DNA of 32,496 nt from Fimbriimonadaceae bacterium (GCA_025934835.1 JAICWL010000034.1:1-32496); one strand, 5' to 3'; positions 17,254 through 26,746 are shown, counted from the first letter of the stretch. The notes: generated by a model not told the origin, from the letters alone. Program-made: numbers and translations.

Positions 17254-17621
17254 GGGTCCAATTGTGAATAGAAGCCTGAACGGTAAGCCCGCCAGACCAC
17301 GGCCGAGTATACCCATACAAGCCCTCCGACGAACCATCCGAGAGCCGCCCAGCCCTGCCTCTTCGCGAGGTAGCCGAGCACCACTATTACGGGAAACTTC
17401 GCAAGAAATCCCAGCACGATGAGGGCGATGCCGAGCGGCCGGGCGTGGACGGCTCCGCGCAGCAGCCAAACGGAGTAATAGAGGGTGGCGATTCCGAACA
17501 GGCCGGCGCCAATTCCAAGAGCGCACCCGATCGCCGTCGGCGTCCCGCCGATGATCCAGGAGGCCACTATCAGCCCTGCGCCGAGTGCAGCGCCTGTGGC
17601 TGCCACCTGGCGGCTGCGCAT
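17250..17621 (-). CDS. atpI: AtpI-like small membrane protein of the ATP synthase operon
   Basis: This 123-residue protein has about four membrane helices: GAALGAGLIVASWIIGG, AIGCALGIGAGLFGIATLYY, ALIVLGFLAKFPVIVVLGYL and WFVGGLVWVYSAVVW. It sits between the AtpZ-like gene and atpB, the normal place of the ATP synthase I chain, which assists assembly of the c ring and magnesium handling. Sequence conservation in this family is low, so the call rests mostly on position and topology. The ATG lies one base after the AtpZ-like stop, and its own stop overlaps the atpB ATG. Confidence 0.8.
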   Translation of the reverse strand: MRSRQVAATGAALGAGLIVASWIIGGTPTAIGCALGIGAGLFGIATLYYSVWLLRGAVHARPLGIALIVLGFLAKFPVIVVLGYLAKRQGWAALGWFVGGLVWVYSAVVWRAYRSGFYSQLDP

Positions 17622-17622
17622 C

Positions 17623-18159
17623 TCAGGACCTGCCTTTCTGCGCTCGGACGATGGTGAATACGGCGCCCGCGATGCCGGCGATCGCCCCCAAAAGCGTTCC
17701 AAGCGCCTGGCCGATGTATCCGTGCGAACTCCGGTCGATCAGCCAGCCGATGCCGAAGCCGACCAAAATCGCGCCGATCAGCGTGTAGGCAACCGAAAGT
17801 CCAACGCCGACTCCAAGGTAGGCATCCCCCTTCTCGGGATCCCTCTGCCCGGGGAGTTTCGGTCGATTGAACTCCCAATCCGGCACCTCCGGAAGCCGCG
17901 ATGCAGCCGTTCCCGCAGGCTCCTTGATCGCCTTGATCCGTTCTGCCAAGGGGTCTGCCTCATCGGCGTCGTCGCCTAGAACACCGAGTTCGCGCAAGCG
18001 CCTCTCGAGCTCGTCGTCGTCCGGCTCGGGCACTCCGGCAGCCCTGCGGAGTCGCTTCTCGATCTCTTCGTCCGAAGGAAATCCTTCGGGACCGGATTTG
18101 TCGTTCGAGCCGCCTTCGGGTTCTCGCTCGTGCCCTCCGTTCGGACCATCGTCTGGCAT
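17623..18159 (-). CDS. atpZ: AtpZ/AtpI family protein with long acidic N-terminus
   Basis: This is a 178-residue protein. The C-terminal 75 residues hold two membrane helices (LGVGVGLSVAYTLIGAILV, then YIGQALGTLLGAIAGIAG) joined by GIGWLIDRSSH, the AtpZ pattern (G..LD..). AtpZ forms a complex with AtpI and is linked to magnesium/calcium supply for the ATPase. The first 95 residues are an acidic, probably disordered extension with two similar helices, DEEIEKRLRRAAGV and DDELERRLRELGV, not usual in AtpZ (about 70-100 residues in all). The start at ATG 18159 is chosen because TACAAT lies five bases before it. A frame-open start at 18189 is less likely. Confidence 0.8.
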   Translation of the reverse strand: MPDDGPNGGHEREPEGGSNDKSGPEGFPSDEEIEKRLRRAAGVPEPDDDELERRLRELGVLGDDADEADPLAERIKAIKEPAGTAASRLPEVPDWEFNRPKLPGQRDPEKGDAYLGVGVGLSVAYTLIGAILVGFGIGWLIDRSSHGYIGQALGTLLGAIAGIAGAVFTIVRAQKGRS

Positions 18160-18164
18160 AGCCG

Positions 18165-18170
18165 ATTGTA
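18165..18170 (-). promoter_or_regulatory. -10 element of the ATP synthase operon
   Basis: TACAAT on the minus strand lies five bases before the first codon of the operon. It is near consensus for a vegetative -10, and the position implies a leaderless mRNA. No good -35 hexamer is seen 16-18 bases upstream. The divergent recG gene begins about 50 bases away. Confidence 0.5.
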
Positions 18171-18220
18171 GCCCGCCGCCGGCGCGCATCGGGAATACTA
18201 GTAGACATTAGAACGGTCCT

Positions 18221-20398
18221 ATGCAAGAAGCCGCATCCGCTCTCGATACAGACGTTCAGTTTTTGAAAGGCGTTGGCCCGCGCCAAGCGGTGAGCCTAAA
18301 GAAGGCGGGCATCGGTACCGTGCGAGACCTGCTGCACCGCCTGCCGCGCCGTTACGAGGACCGGTCGAGAATCCCGAAGATCTCTTCCGTGCGCATCGGC
18401 GAGTGGGTGACCGTGCGGGGCCGCATCGTGAAGCTGGATTCGCGGCCCACTCAGCGCGGCATGGTCATTCTCAAAGCCATCGTTCAGGATGGCTCCGGCT
18501 CGATCACCCTCACCTGGTTCAACCAGCCGTGGATCAAGCGCGCGCTGGAAAGCGGCTCCGGAGAGGTGATCGCCTACGGTCAGGTCAAGGAAGCCGGCAT
18601 CCATTTGGAGATTGCCGGGCCCGAGTGGGAGTTTGTCGGCGAGGAGGACGACCCCGAGGATTTCGCGCGCATCGTTCCCGTGTATCCGCTAACGGACGGC
18701 CTGTTCCAGAAGACGGTCAGGCGAGCGACCCGCTCGGCGCTCGACAAGTACCTCGCGGCGGTCCAAGACCCTTTGCCTGCCTCGATCTTGGAGGACCAGG
18801 ACCTCGAGCCGATTCGGTGGTGCCTGCAGGAGATTCATTGGCCCAGCTCTGAGAGCAACCGGCTTCGCGCCAGAAAGCGACTGGTTTTCGAAGAGTTCTT
18901 CTACATGCAGGTATCGCTGGCGATGAGGCGCGCAGAAACCCATGCCGAGCTCGGCATCTCGTTTCCCATTTCGGCGCTGCTGGACTCGACGCCTGCCGAC
19001 CCGGAAACGGACGACGGATCTCCGGCGCCTCACCTGTTCGTTCGGGAACAGGTCGAGAAGCGCGAGGGAGAGGCGCTTTGGGAGCAGATTCACCGCATGC
19101 TTCCGTTCGACCTGACGGCCGCCCAGCGCAGGGTTATCGGCGAGGTCTGGGCGGACATGGAGCGGCCCCATCCGATGAACCGGCTGGTGCAGGGGGATGT
19201 CGGCTCCGGGAAGACCGCCGTCGCCGCCTGCGCCATGCGTGCCGCCGTCCGGAGCGGGTATCAGGCAGCGCTCATGGCTCCGACGGAGCTTCTGGCCGAG
19301 CAGCACAGCGCACAGCTTCAACGGCTGTTTGGCCCGCTCGGCATCACCGTCGAGCTGCTCGTGGGCAAGCTCAGCGCGGCCCAAAAGCGGAAGGCGGCCC
19401 AACGCACGGCATCCGGCGAATCGCATATCGCGATCGGCACGCATGCGCTCATCCAAGAGGGTGTCGAATTTCGAAACTTGGGTCTCGTCATCGTCGACGA
19501 GCAACACCGCTTCGGCGTTCTGCAGAGAAAGGCGCTGCGGGACAAGGGGCTAGGGAATCCGGACGTGCTGGTGATGACCGCGACGCCGATTCCGCGAACA
19601 CTGACGATGACGCTTTACGGGGACCTCGACACCTCGGTGATCGACGAACTCCCGCCTGGCCGCCGGCCCGTGAAGACCCATTGGAAGCCCACCCGAGACC
19701 GCGACGCCGTATACCAGGGAGTGCTCAGCCTCGTGCGCGAGGGCAGGCAGGCGTATGTGGTTTGTCCGATGGTCAGCGAGAGCGAAACCATGATGGCCCA
19801 GGCCGCTGAAGAGCTGTTCGGCAGGCTAAGTGCCGGCGTGTTCTCGGATGTTCGCGTCGGGTTGCTGCACGGCCAAATGAAGCCGAAAGAGAAGGAAGAC
19901 GTGATGGCGGCGTTTCGCGCCCATGAGCTCGACGTGCTCGTGAGCACGACGGTTATCGAAGTGGGTGTGGACGTGCCGAACGCCTCGATGATGGTCATCG
20001 AGGATGCGAACCGCTTCGGGCTGTCGCAGCTCCATCAGCTTCGGGGGCGCGTCGGCAGGGGCCACGTCCAAAGCTACTGCGTGCTGATCGCGGACGTCAA
20101 ATCGGAAGATTCGCGAACTCGAATGGAGACGATGCGAGAAACCGGCGATGGGTTCAAGATCGCCGAAGTCGACCTTCGGCTGCGCGGTCCCGGTCAGATG
20201 GCGGGCACGCAGCAGTCGGGGAACTCGGACTATGAGATCGCCGACCTGGTTCAGGACGCGCGAATGCTCGAAGTCGCCAGGGAGGCGGCGATCGCGCTAA
20301 TCGAACGAGACCCGCACTTGAGCCTGCCCGAGAACTCGGCGATCCTCGCCAAAGTTCGCGAGCGCCGCTCCGAGCTGGCTGTGATCACGGTGTCGTGA
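18221..20398 (+). CDS. recG: ATP-dependent DNA helicase RecG
   Basis: This is a 725-residue protein. The N-terminal wedge domain begins with VQFLKGVGPRQAVSLKKAGI and YEDRSRIPKI, followed by an OB-like region with SITLTWFNQPW, which binds branched DNA. The helicase core has the Q-like FDLTAAQRRVIGE, Walker A GDVGSGKT (around Gly328), motif II DEQH at 426-429, MTATPIPRTL, VIEVGVDVPNA and QLRGRVGRG. The C-terminus has RLRGPGQMAGTQQSG, part of the RecG TRG region. RecG reverses stalled forks and unwinds junctions and R-loops. The length is normal. The ATG at 18221 has no clear Shine-Dalgarno, and TAGAAC lies six bases ahead. Confidence 0.97.
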   Translation: MQEAASALDTDVQFLKGVGPRQAVSLKKAGIGTVRDLLHRLPRRYEDRSRIPKISSVRIGEWVTVRGRIVKLDSRPTQRGMVILKAIVQDGSGSITLTWFNQPWIKRALESGSGEVIAYGQVKEAGIHLEIAGPEWEFVGEEDDPEDFARIVPVYPLTDGLFQKTVRRATRSALDKYLAAVQDPLPASILEDQDLEPIRWCLQEIHWPSSESNRLRARKRLVFEEFFYMQVSLAMRRAETHAELGISFPISALLDSTPADPETDDGSPAPHLFVREQVEKREGEALWEQIHRMLPFDLTAAQRRVIGEVWADMERPHPMNRLVQGDVGSGKTAVAACAMRAAVRSGYQAALMAPTELLAEQHSAQLQRLFGPLGITVELLVGKLSAAQKRKAAQRTASGESHIAIGTHALIQEGVEFRNLGLVIVDEQHRFGVLQRKALRDKGLGNPDVLVMTATPIPRTLTMTLYGDLDTSVIDELPPGRRPVKTHWKPTRDRDAVYQGVLSLVREGRQAYVVCPMVSESETMMAQAAEELFGRLSAGVFSDVRVGLLHGQMKPKEKEDVMAAFRAHELDVLVSTTVIEVGVDVPNASMMVIEDANRFGLSQLHQLRGRVGRGHVQSYCVLIADVKSEDSRTRMETMRETGDGFKIAEVDLRLRGPGQMAGTQQSGNSDYEIADLVQDARMLEVAREAAIALIERDPHLSLPENSAILAKVRERRSELAVITVS

Positions 20399-20806
20399 GC
20401 GCAGCGTCGTGCTCCGCCTTCTTGCGCAGCGCTATGGCTCGGTATGCGTTTGCGGCCGCGTGCAGCGAGCGGGCCGCTCACTGCAAATTCGGCAGCAAAG
20501 CGGCTTTAGCCTGAAGTTATATCGTGGACGACAATACTGGCCGTGGCCGGACCGGGATTCGTTTCGACTGCTGCCCGATGCTGGGGGCTCGGCTCTGCCG
20601 CGAGTCTGAAATGCTGGGGCCGATCGCCCTGAAGACCGCTCGAAATTGGCCGTAGAGCCAATTTGCCCCTCAGTTCCGTGTCCCAGTCGCGTTAACCCTC
20701 GAGAGCGGCCTCAGATCGGCAATACACGCCTGGGTCCAGGTACAATTGAACCTGCACGGACGCGAGCGCAGCTTTATGGGGCTCCCGGACGTATGGAATA
20801 ACACCC
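20399..20806. other. Gene-free region between recG and gyrA
   Basis: There are 408 bases without a convincing reading frame. They hold a perfect 8-bp inverted repeat with a six-base loop (20643-20664), a TACAAT hexamer at about 20740-20745 that could serve as a gyrA -10 about 60 bases before the GTG, and no tRNA-like fold. The size is large for this compact window, so a long 5' leader or small RNA is possible, but I see no direct evidence for either. Confidence 0.5.
20643..20664. promoter_or_regulatory. Inverted repeat upstream of gyrA
   Basis: AAATTGGC at 20643-20650 and GCCAATTT at 20657-20664 are exact reverse complements separated by CGTAGA. No T-run follows on either strand, so it is more likely an operator or RNA hairpin than a terminator. 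It lies about 75 bases upstream of the putative gyrA -10. Confidence 0.4.
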
Positions 20807-23551
20807 GTGGCTGACACCAACCCCAATTTCTCAATCGTCAACGTCGAAGACGAACTGGGCCGCTCGTATGTGAATTACGCGATGTCCGTGATCATCTCGC
20901 GCGCCCTACCGGACGTGCGTGATGGTCTCAAGCCGGTTCAGCGCCGCGTGCTCTACTCCATGCGCATGCTAAACGTCGCGCCGGACAGCGCCCACGTGAA
21001 GTGCGCAAAGATCTGCGGATCGACATCGGGCGACTTCCACCCGCACGGCGAAGCGATCATCTATCCGACCCTGGTCCGCATGGCGCAGCCGTGGTCGATG
21101 CGCTATCCGCTCATCGACGGGCAGGGCAACTTCGGCAGCATCGATGGCGACTCGCCCGCCGCGATGCGATACACCGAGGCGCGCCTGACTCCCCTGGCGA
21201 TGGAGATGATGGAGGACCTCGACCGGGAAACGGTCGACTGGGCCCCGAACTACTCTCAGACCACCAACGAGCCGACGGTTCTGCCGAGCCGGTTCCCGAA
21301 TCTTCTCTGCAATGGCAGCCAGGGCATCGCCGTTGGCATGGCCACCAACCTGCCGCCCCATAATCTCACGGAAGTTTGCAACGCCATTTTGCTTCGCATC
21401 GATCGGCCGGAGAGCACGCTCGACGAGGTGATGGAACTGCTCCCCGGTCCGGACTTTCCGACCTACGGCATCATCATGGGAGCGAAAGGCATCCGGAGCG
21501 CCTACGAAACCGGGCGAGGCTCGATCATCCTCCAAGCCAAGACTCTCATCGAGCCTGGCGACGGCGGCAAGTCTGTGATCGTCGTGACCGAGATCCCCTA
21601 TCAGGTCAACAAGGAGAACCTTGTCAAGTCGATCGCCCAAATCGCCAAGGATCGCAAGTTCGACGGCCTTCTGAACGTTCAGGACTACTCAGACAAGCGC
21701 GGCATGCGCATCGAGATCGAAGTCCGAAGGGACGTCAATCCGAACAAGGCTCTGAACTACCTGCTCAAGCATACGAACCTGCGCACGACGTTCGGCGCCA
21801 TCATGCTGAGCCTGGTGGACATGCAGCCGCGCACCTGCCCCCTGCTCGTGATGCTGGACCAGTATGTCAAGCACCGCAGAGAGGTCATCGAGCGCCGCAC
21901 CCGCTATGAGCTGTACCGGGCCCTGGAAGACGTTCACCTGAACGAAGGGTATCAAATCGCCCGGCGGTTCCTGGACGAGATCATTCAGGTGATCCGCGCC
22001 AGCGAGGATACGGCTGCGGCTCGCCTCGAGCTCGTACGCCGGTTCGCGATGAGCGTCTTCCAGGCGAACGCCGTTTTGAACATGCCGCTTCGCAACCTGA
22101 CCCGGCTGCAGCAGCAAGACCTCGAGAACCGGTTCAAGGAGGCCGTCCTGAAGGTTCAGAACCTGATGGACATCTTGAACGACCCCGAGCGGCTGCGCAA
22201 GGTCATGCGGGACGAAACGGTGGCTCTGCGCGACAAGTACGGCGATGAGCGCCGCACGAAGATTCAAACCAGAGAGGTCGGCGATTTCAGCGCCGAGGAC
22301 CTGATTCCCGAAGAGGAGTGCATCATCAGCATCTCCCGCGACAACTACATCAAGCGGGTTTCGATGGACGCCTACCGGCAGCAAAAGCGCGGCGGCAAGG
22401 GCGTGAACAATACCCTGAAGGCCGACGACGAGCCGGCGCACCTATTCCAGGTCAACACCCACCACACGATCCTTTTCTTTACCGACCGTGGCCGAGTGTA
22501 CAAGCTGAAGGCGTACGAGCTACCCGAAAGTGGGCGATACGCCAGAGGGATGCCGGTAATCAACTACATCAGCATCGTCGGTGGAGAGCGGGTGACGGCG
22601 ACCATCTCGGTGAAGGACCTGAACGCCGAGGGGTACCTCACCATGGTGACCCGCGGCAAAGGAACGAAGCGGCATAGCGAGGTCAAGCGGACCGCGCTAA
22701 GCGCCTTCGCGAACATCAGGAATAACGGCCTCATCGCCTTCGATATCGAAGAAGGAGACGAGCTTGGTTGGGCTCTGCGCTCGCGCGGAAACGACGATAT
22801 TCTGCTGGTAACCCACGAAGGCCAGTCCATTCGCTTCAACGAGAAGGAAGCACTCTCGAGATCGAGAGCCGCCGGCGGCGTCCGGGCGATCGAGTTCAAA
22901 TCGGGGAATCTCGGCGATCACGTGGTCAGCGCCGCGGTGCTTCGGGCGCCGTCGGCAGAGACCCAGCAGAGCCTGAGCAAGGCTGATGCCTTGCTGGCAG
23001 GGGATAACGTCAAGGGCGCAATCGCCGAGCTCGAAAAGGCGGTCAAGCAGGCCAAAGAAGCCGACGACGATTACAGCCGAGGCTTCGCGCTCTTCGAGCT
23101 TGCCCGAGTGCACCATCGTCAAAAGGACTCGGAGCGGGCTGAGAAGCTCGAGAAGGACGCCCGCAGGGCCGGATACGTCGATCTGCTAGTGGTGAGCGAA
23201 AACGGATACGGAAAGCGCACGCCCATCGCGGACTACCGAGTGCAGGGCCGTGCCGGCTCGGGCATCCTCACGATGAACTGCACCGAGAAGACCGGCAAGG
23301 TCGTCGGCGCGGAGGTCGTGGAGGATGACGACAAGCTGCTCGTCATGACTACCAAGGGCAAGGGGATCCGGATGCTCGTCAACTCGATCCGGACGACGGG
23401 CCGCGTCGCTCAAGGAGTGAAGCTCATCGACCTCGCTGCGGGCGACCAGGTCCGCTCCTTCGCCAGGCTCGTCAAGGCCACCGACGACGGAGACCTGGAA
23501 GCGGTGGAAGACGGAGTGCCGGACGAGGCTGAGGAAGTCACCGGGGGGTAA
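20807..23551 (+). CDS. gyrA: DNA gyrase subunit A with a TPR-like insertion in the C-terminal domain
   Basis: This 914-residue protein keeps the gyrase A breakage-reunion core. The catalytic tyrosine is at residue 122 in [10 protein letters not shown], the same number as in E. coli, and IGEYHPHG-like [12 protein letters not shown] precedes it. The C-terminal pinwheel carries the GyrA box QQKRGGKG at 525-532, needed for wrapping DNA and introducing negative supercoils. Between the strand [10 protein letters not shown] and the next blade ([14 protein letters not shown]) about 77 extra residues (715-791) occur. These are described as a separate feature. The start is GTG 20807, with a normal N-terminus ([20 protein letters not shown]). 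The gene stands alone, with no gyrB in the window. Confidence 0.97.
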   Translation: MADTNPNFSIVNVEDELGRSYVNYAMSVIISRALPDVRDGLKPVQRRVLYSMRMLNVAPDSAHVKCAKICGSTSGDFHPHGEAIIYPTLVRMAQPWSMRYPLIDGQGNFGSIDGDSPAAMRYTEARLTPLAMEMMEDLDRETVDWAPNYSQTTNEPTVLPSRFPNLLCNGSQGIAVGMATNLPPHNLTEVCNAILLRIDRPESTLDEVMELLPGPDFPTYGIIMGAKGIRSAYETGRGSIILQAKTLIEPGDGGKSVIVVTEIPYQVNKENLVKSIAQIAKDRKFDGLLNVQDYSDKRGMRIEIEVRRDVNPNKALNYLLKHTNLRTTFGAIMLSLVDMQPRTCPLLVMLDQYVKHRREVIERRTRYELYRALEDVHLNEGYQIARRFLDEIIQVIRASEDTAAARLELVRRFAMSVFQANAVLNMPLRNLTRLQQQDLENRFKEAVLKVQNLMDILNDPERLRKVMRDETVALRDKYGDERRTKIQTREVGDFSAEDLIPEEECIISISRDNYIKRVSMDAYRQQKRGGKGVNNTLKADDEPAHLFQVNTHHTILFFTDRGRVYKLKAYELPESGRYARGMPVINYISIVGGERVTATISVKDLNAEGYLTMVTRGKGTKRHSEVKRTALSAFANIRNNGLIAFDIEEGDELGWALRSRGNDDILLVTHEGQSIRFNEKEALSRSRAAGGVRAIEFKSGNLGDHVVSAAVLRAPSAETQQSLSKADALLAGDNVKGAIAELEKAVKQAKEADDDYSRGFALFELARVHHRQKDSERAEKLEKDARRAGYVDLLVVSENGYGKRTPIADYRVQGRAGSGILTMNCTEKTGKVVGAEVVEDDDKLLVMTTKGKGIRMLVNSIRTTGRVAQGVKLIDLAAGDQVRSFARLVKATDDGDLEAVEDGVPDEAEEVTGG
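22949..23179 (+). other. TPR-like helical insertion within the GyrA beta-pinwheel
   Basis: Residues 715-791 of GyrA interrupt the run that in other GyrA proteins goes directly from a VV..D-VV strand to [13 protein letters not shown]. The inserted segment starts [19 protein letters not shown] and continues with [17 protein letters not shown]. It then has a second pair with [20 protein letters not shown] and a final [12 protein letters not shown]. The spacing (A..LL..G....AI..LEKAV, then L..A.......S..AE.L...A...G) fits two tetratricopeptide hairpins. The reading frame and codon use are continuous with the flanks, so this is an in-frame domain rather than an error. A protein-protein contact role is inferred. 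Confidence 0.75.
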
Positions 23552-23562
23552 ACCTCCCCGGT
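23540..23562 (+). terminator. Stem-loop over the gyrA stop codon
   Basis: ACCGGGG at 23540-23546 pairs with CCCCGGT at 23556-23562, enclosing the TAA stop, with inner GG/CC pairing. No T-run follows, so it may attenuate rather than terminate transcription into trpA, which starts 23 bases later. Confidence 0.4.
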
Positions 23563-23584
23563 CGATGCTTCACAATCATTCCAC

Positions 23585-24379
23585 GTGCACACGATCCAGG
23601 AAAGGTTTGCGGAGCTGACTGAACGCGGAGAGAAGGCGCTCGTCCTGTTTTTTACCGGGGGTGATCCCTCTTTGGAGGACCTTCCTGCGATTATCGAAGC
23701 GCTCGCCGAGGGCGGGGCGGACATCATCGAGGTGGGCATCCCGTTTAGCGACCCGTTCGGGGAGGGCCCGACGATCCAGGCAAGCAGCCAAAGGGCGCTC
23801 GAAAACGGCGTAACGCCGGAGTCGATCTTCAAAGCCATCGGCTCATTCGACAGTCCGGCGCCTATCGTTACCATGGGCTACTACAATCCCGTGCTGCAGC
23901 GGGGGCTCGATCGCTTCGCGCTCCGAAGCGCCGAGTCGGGATCGTGCGGCACGATCGTGTCCGATTTGGTCCCGGACGAATCGGATGCCTGGTGCGCGGC
24001 GTGCGAACGGGCAGGCATCTCTACGATCTTCCTTGCCGCGCCTACAAGCACCGAGGAGCGCATCCGCGAAGTGTGCCAGCGCACGACGGGGTTCGTTTAT
24101 GCTGTTTCGCGCACCGGCGTGACCGGCGCCGAGAACCAGGTGCCGCCCGACGTTACGGGGCTCGTGTCGCGGATCAAACTTCAGACCGACAAGCCCGTGT
24201 GCGTCGGCTTCGGGGTTTCGAAGCCGGAGCATGTGCGATTGATTTGCTCCGTGGCCGATGGGGCGGTCATCGGCAGCGCGCTCGTCGACCTGCTGCATCG
24301 CGAATGGCGCGGCGGAGCCGGGCGGCAAGCGCTCGTTCAATGGGTGCGGACGCTCAAGGCCGCGACGCGCGCTTCATAA
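23585..24379 (+). CDS. trpA: Tryptophan synthase alpha chain
   Basis: This 264-residue TIM barrel splits indole-3-glycerol phosphate to indole and glyceraldehyde-3-phosphate in a complex with TrpB. The catalytic Glu49 is present in [12 protein letters not shown]. The position of the second acid, usually Asp60 in DPLADGP, is Glu60 here ([10 protein letters not shown]). The phosphate-binding loops SRTGVTGAE and [10 protein letters not shown] are intact. The first residues after the GTG start ([10 protein letters not shown]) fit the family. No other trp gene is nearby, so it is unlinked from an operon and follows gyrA after 33 bases. The 3' end overlaps the convergent queC by 26 bases. Confidence 0.95.
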   Translation: MHTIQERFAELTERGEKALVLFFTGGDPSLEDLPAIIEALAEGGADIIEVGIPFSDPFGEGPTIQASSQRALENGVTPESIFKAIGSFDSPAPIVTMGYYNPVLQRGLDRFALRSAESGSCGTIVSDLVPDESDAWCAACERAGISTIFLAAPTSTEERIREVCQRTTGFVYAVSRTGVTGAENQVPPDVTGLVSRIKLQTDKPVCVGFGVSKPEHVRLICSVADGAVIGSALVDLLHREWRGGAGRQALVQWVRTLKAATRAS

Positions 24380-25055
24380 CCGGATCGGTCATGCCGAGGC
24401 TCTCGAACGCCTTGATGCGGATGCGGCATGAATCGCACCTGCCGCAGGGTCTTCCTCCGTCGTCGGGGTCGTAGCACGAGTGCGTCATGCCGTAATCCAC
24501 CCCGAGCGCCAGCCCGGCCTGAATGATCTGGGCTTTCGTCCATGAGATCAGCGGAGCATGCACATGGAAGTCTGCGCCCTCGACACCGGCTTTCGTGGCC
24601 AGCTTCGCCAGGGTTTCGAACTCTCGGACGAACTCCGGGCGGCAATCCGGATATCCGCTGTAGTCGACGGCGTTCACGCCTATGAAAATGTCACGGGCGC
24701 CCACGATCTCCGCCAACCCAAGGGCAATGGACAGCATTATCGTATTCCGCGCGGGCACATACGTGACCGGGATGCCGCCCGACATCGCGCCCTCGCTCCG
24801 ATCTTTCGGAACGTCGATCGAATCTGTGAGGGCGGAGCCACCAATCTGACGCAGGTCCACCGAAACGAACCGGTGACTCGTTACGCCTTGCGAGGCGGCC
24901 ACGGCTTTCGCCGCGTCGATCTCCGCTTGGTGCCGCTGGCCGTAAAGCACGGTAAGCGCATGCGGCTGAAACCCTTCGCTCTTCGCAATCGCCAGGCATG
25001 TCGACGAATCCAGGCCACCGCTCAGCAGTACGACACAGGGCTTCAATTTATGCAA
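24354..25055 (-). CDS. queC: 7-cyano-7-deazaguanine synthase
   Basis: This protein of about 233 residues has the PP-loop [10 protein letters not shown] near the N-terminus and the zinc site formed by the cysteines of [19 protein letters not shown] near the C-terminus. Internal markers are [40 protein letters not shown] and [11 protein letters not shown], all QueC-specific. It converts 7-carboxy-7-deazaguanine to preQ0, a precursor of queuosine or of 7-deazaguanine DNA bases. No other que or dpd gene is in the window, so the final product is unknown. There is no ATG near the expected N-terminus. TTG at 25055 is chosen, with a GGGA five to six bases before it. TTG 25046 is the alternative. Confidence 0.95.
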   Translation of the reverse strand: MHKLKPCVVLLSGGLDSSTCLAIAKSEGFQPHALTVLYGQRHQAEIDAAKAVAASQGVTSHRFVSVDLRQIGGSALTDSIDVPKDRSEGAMSGGIPVTYVPARNTIMLSIALGLAEIVGARDIFIGVNAVDYSGYPDCRPEFVREFETLAKLATKAGVEGADFHVHAPLISWTKAQIIQAGLALGVDYGMTHSCYDPDDGGRPCGRCDSCRIRIKAFESLGMTDPVMKRASRP

Positions 25056-25154
25056 GTTTATCCCACGCTTATCTGTGCTAACTTGCAGACGGCGCGCGAC
25101 GATGCGGGACAGCCGGAGGGCCGAGCGAATTCGGCAGCCATGGAAGGAGCGACA

Positions 25155-26291
25155 ATGACCAGATTTACGAAAGACCGCTTGGCGGGCGAGCAGGAAAGCG
25201 TGTTCGTCGAGCAACTTTTCGAGTCTGCGCCGGTCGGGATGTGCGTCACGGACGAAACGGCTGTGGTGCTCGACGTCAACCCGATGCTGTGCCGCATGCT
25301 GGGTCTGGAGCGATCGATGGTGCTCGGCAGGCCGTTCTCCGCATTCATGCCGCGCGATAACCGCGCCCTCGCTCTGACGGCGTACCGGACGGTTCTCGCC
25401 GGAGGGTTCCTGGATCAGCCCGATTGGAACGTGCGGCTGCGTGACGGCAGCCAAATGTGGGTTCGGGTGTCCCCGGCGCGCGCCCGACTGGACGATGGCC
25501 GGGTAGTCGTCCTCAGCGTATTGGCCGATGTGACCGCCTCGCGGCGCGCCGAAGCCGAACGGGCGCAGGAGCTCAATCGCGAGCTGGAGATGCGGGTCGC
25601 CGAGCGCACCGCCCAGCTCAGCGCCGCGTTCGAGGAGCTTGAATCGTTTAGCTACTCGGTGTCGCACGACCTTCGCGCGCCGCTGCGAACCATCGACGGC
25701 TTTAGCAAGGCTCTTCTCGAGGACAAATCGGACGTGATCGGCCCGGAGGGCATGGATCATTTGGAGCGCGTGCGGGCCGCGGCCCAGCGCATGGGTCGGC
25801 TCATCGACGACCTACTGGAATTCGCCCGGCTGGCTCGAGCGGACATTCACCGGCAAAAAGTAGATATAAGCTCGACAAGCCGGGAAATCGCTGAGGAAGT
25901 TGCCCGCTGGTGGCCGGACACTCACGTGGACCTAGTGGTGCAGCCCGATATCTGGGCCGTCGCCGATCCGGGCCTGCTGCGCATGGTGCTCGTCAACCTG
26001 CTCGACAATGCCTGGAAGTTCAGCTCGGAAGCCGCGGGGCCCCGTGTGGAAGTGGGTATCGAGCGCGGCTGGTGCTACATCAAGGACAACGGCGCCGGCT
26101 TCGATGCCCAATTCGCGCACAAGCTGTTCCTGCCGTTCGAACGGCTGCACTCCGCCAAGCAGTTTCCGGGCACCGGAATCGGCCTGGCGTCGGTGAAGCG
26201 CATCGTGAACCGGCACGGCGGCGAAGTGCGGGCGGAGGGGCAGATCGGAAAGGGCGCCACGATCTATTTCAAGTTCGACGCCGGCCGTTAG
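25155..26291 (+). CDS. PAS-domain sensor histidine kinase (orphan)
   Basis: This is a 378-residue soluble protein. The PAS domain covers about residues 15-125 ([14 protein letters not shown], then [12 protein letters not shown]). A coiled-coil linker (130-160) leads to HisKA with the phosphorylated His171 in [14 protein letters not shown], and the HATPase domain follows with [19 protein letters not shown] and [14 protein letters not shown]. The SHDLRAPLR type is common in phytochrome-like kinases. No membrane span exists, so it senses a cytoplasmic signal through PAS. No response regulator is adjacent. GGAAGGAG lies five bases before ATG 25155, fixing the start. The stop overlaps the convergent SWIM gene stop in TTAG. 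Confidence 0.93.
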   Translation: MTRFTKDRLAGEQESVFVEQLFESAPVGMCVTDETAVVLDVNPMLCRMLGLERSMVLGRPFSAFMPRDNRALALTAYRTVLAGGFLDQPDWNVRLRDGSQMWVRVSPARARLDDGRVVVLSVLADVTASRRAEAERAQELNRELEMRVAERTAQLSAAFEELESFSYSVSHDLRAPLRTIDGFSKALLEDKSDVIGPEGMDHLERVRAAAQRMGRLIDDLLEFARLARADIHRQKVDISSTSREIAEEVARWWPDTHVDLVVQPDIWAVADPGLLRMVLVNLLDNAWKFSSEAAGPRVEVGIERGWCYIKDNGAGFDAQFAHKLFLPFERLHSAKQFPGTGIGLASVKRIVNRHGGEVRAEGQIGKGATIYFKFDAGR

Positions 26292-26629
26292 GCTGCCATC
26301 GGCATCGCGTGGCCGTGGCGTTCGACCCTGCGGACCGTCTTGATCGCACGTTCCAGGTGCTTGCACACGGAGCCGTACGAATAGCTCGGGTGCTGCCACC
26401 GCTTGCGGTAGCGGAAGTCCCGGCAGGTGCACCAGACCTCGCCTGAAGTGGGATTGACCCCGCATCGGTAAACCCAGCCTCTCCGGCGGGTGAACGACCG
26501 CGCTCGAAACACATAGAATCCTAGGCCGTTCGGCTCCAGACGGACGCGGTGCACGCGTCTGCGGATGGTCTTCGCGGGCCGCGCTTCCTTTAGATCGAGC
26601 GGCAAAGCCATTTGAACCTCGACACTCAT
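26288..26629 (-). CDS. Small SWIM-type zinc-finger protein, divergent to bet
   Basis: This 113-residue, very basic protein has a SWIM motif CxC-x19-CxH formed by Cys67, Cys69, Cys89 and His91 (EVWCTCRDFRYRK ... SVCKHLERAI). The strand before it (VYRCGVNPTSGEV) is also typical, since SWIM domains begin with a beta hairpin. SWIM domains bind DNA or protein partners and occur in recombination proteins, transposases and kinases. Apart from the motif, the N-terminal 45 residues are Arg-rich. Two starts are possible: ATG 26629, with TATATA five bases ahead (leaderless type), or ATG 26611, with GAGG five bases ahead. It lies back to back with bet, so a joint role in DNA recombination is a reasonable inference, not shown. 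Confidence 0.8.
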   Translation of the reverse strand: MSVEVQMALPLDLKEARPAKTIRRRVHRVRLEPNGLGFYVFRARSFTRRRGWVYRCGVNPTSGEVWCTCRDFRYRKRWQHPSYSYGSVCKHLERAIKTVRRVERHGHAMPMAA

Positions 26630-26634
26630 ACTTA

Positions 26635-26640
26635 TATATA
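26635..26640 (-). promoter_or_regulatory. -10 element before the SWIM gene
   Basis: TATATA on the minus strand is followed by five bases and then ATG 26629. The region 26630-26852 between the two divergent genes is clearly richer in A and T than its surroundings, consistent with promoters for both. Confidence 0.45.
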
Positions 26641-26746
26641 CGTTTGACTGGTAAAAACTAACCGAATCCAAGGACCCAAAACCCAGAAAGAATACGAGCA
26701 AAATGAACCTGTTTGGCGTAGAAATGAATAGCTTTGTCTACTATTT

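Noticed and set aside
23552-23584. A trp attenuator before trpA
   Set aside because: Only 33 bases separate gyrA and trpA. There is no Trp-rich leader peptide, and the one hairpin spans the gyrA stop codon.
25056-25154. A possible preQ1 riboswitch before queC
   Set aside because: The gap is about 100 bases shared with a divergent gene, and no preQ1 aptamer pattern (C-rich loop with A-rich tail) is visible on the minus strand.
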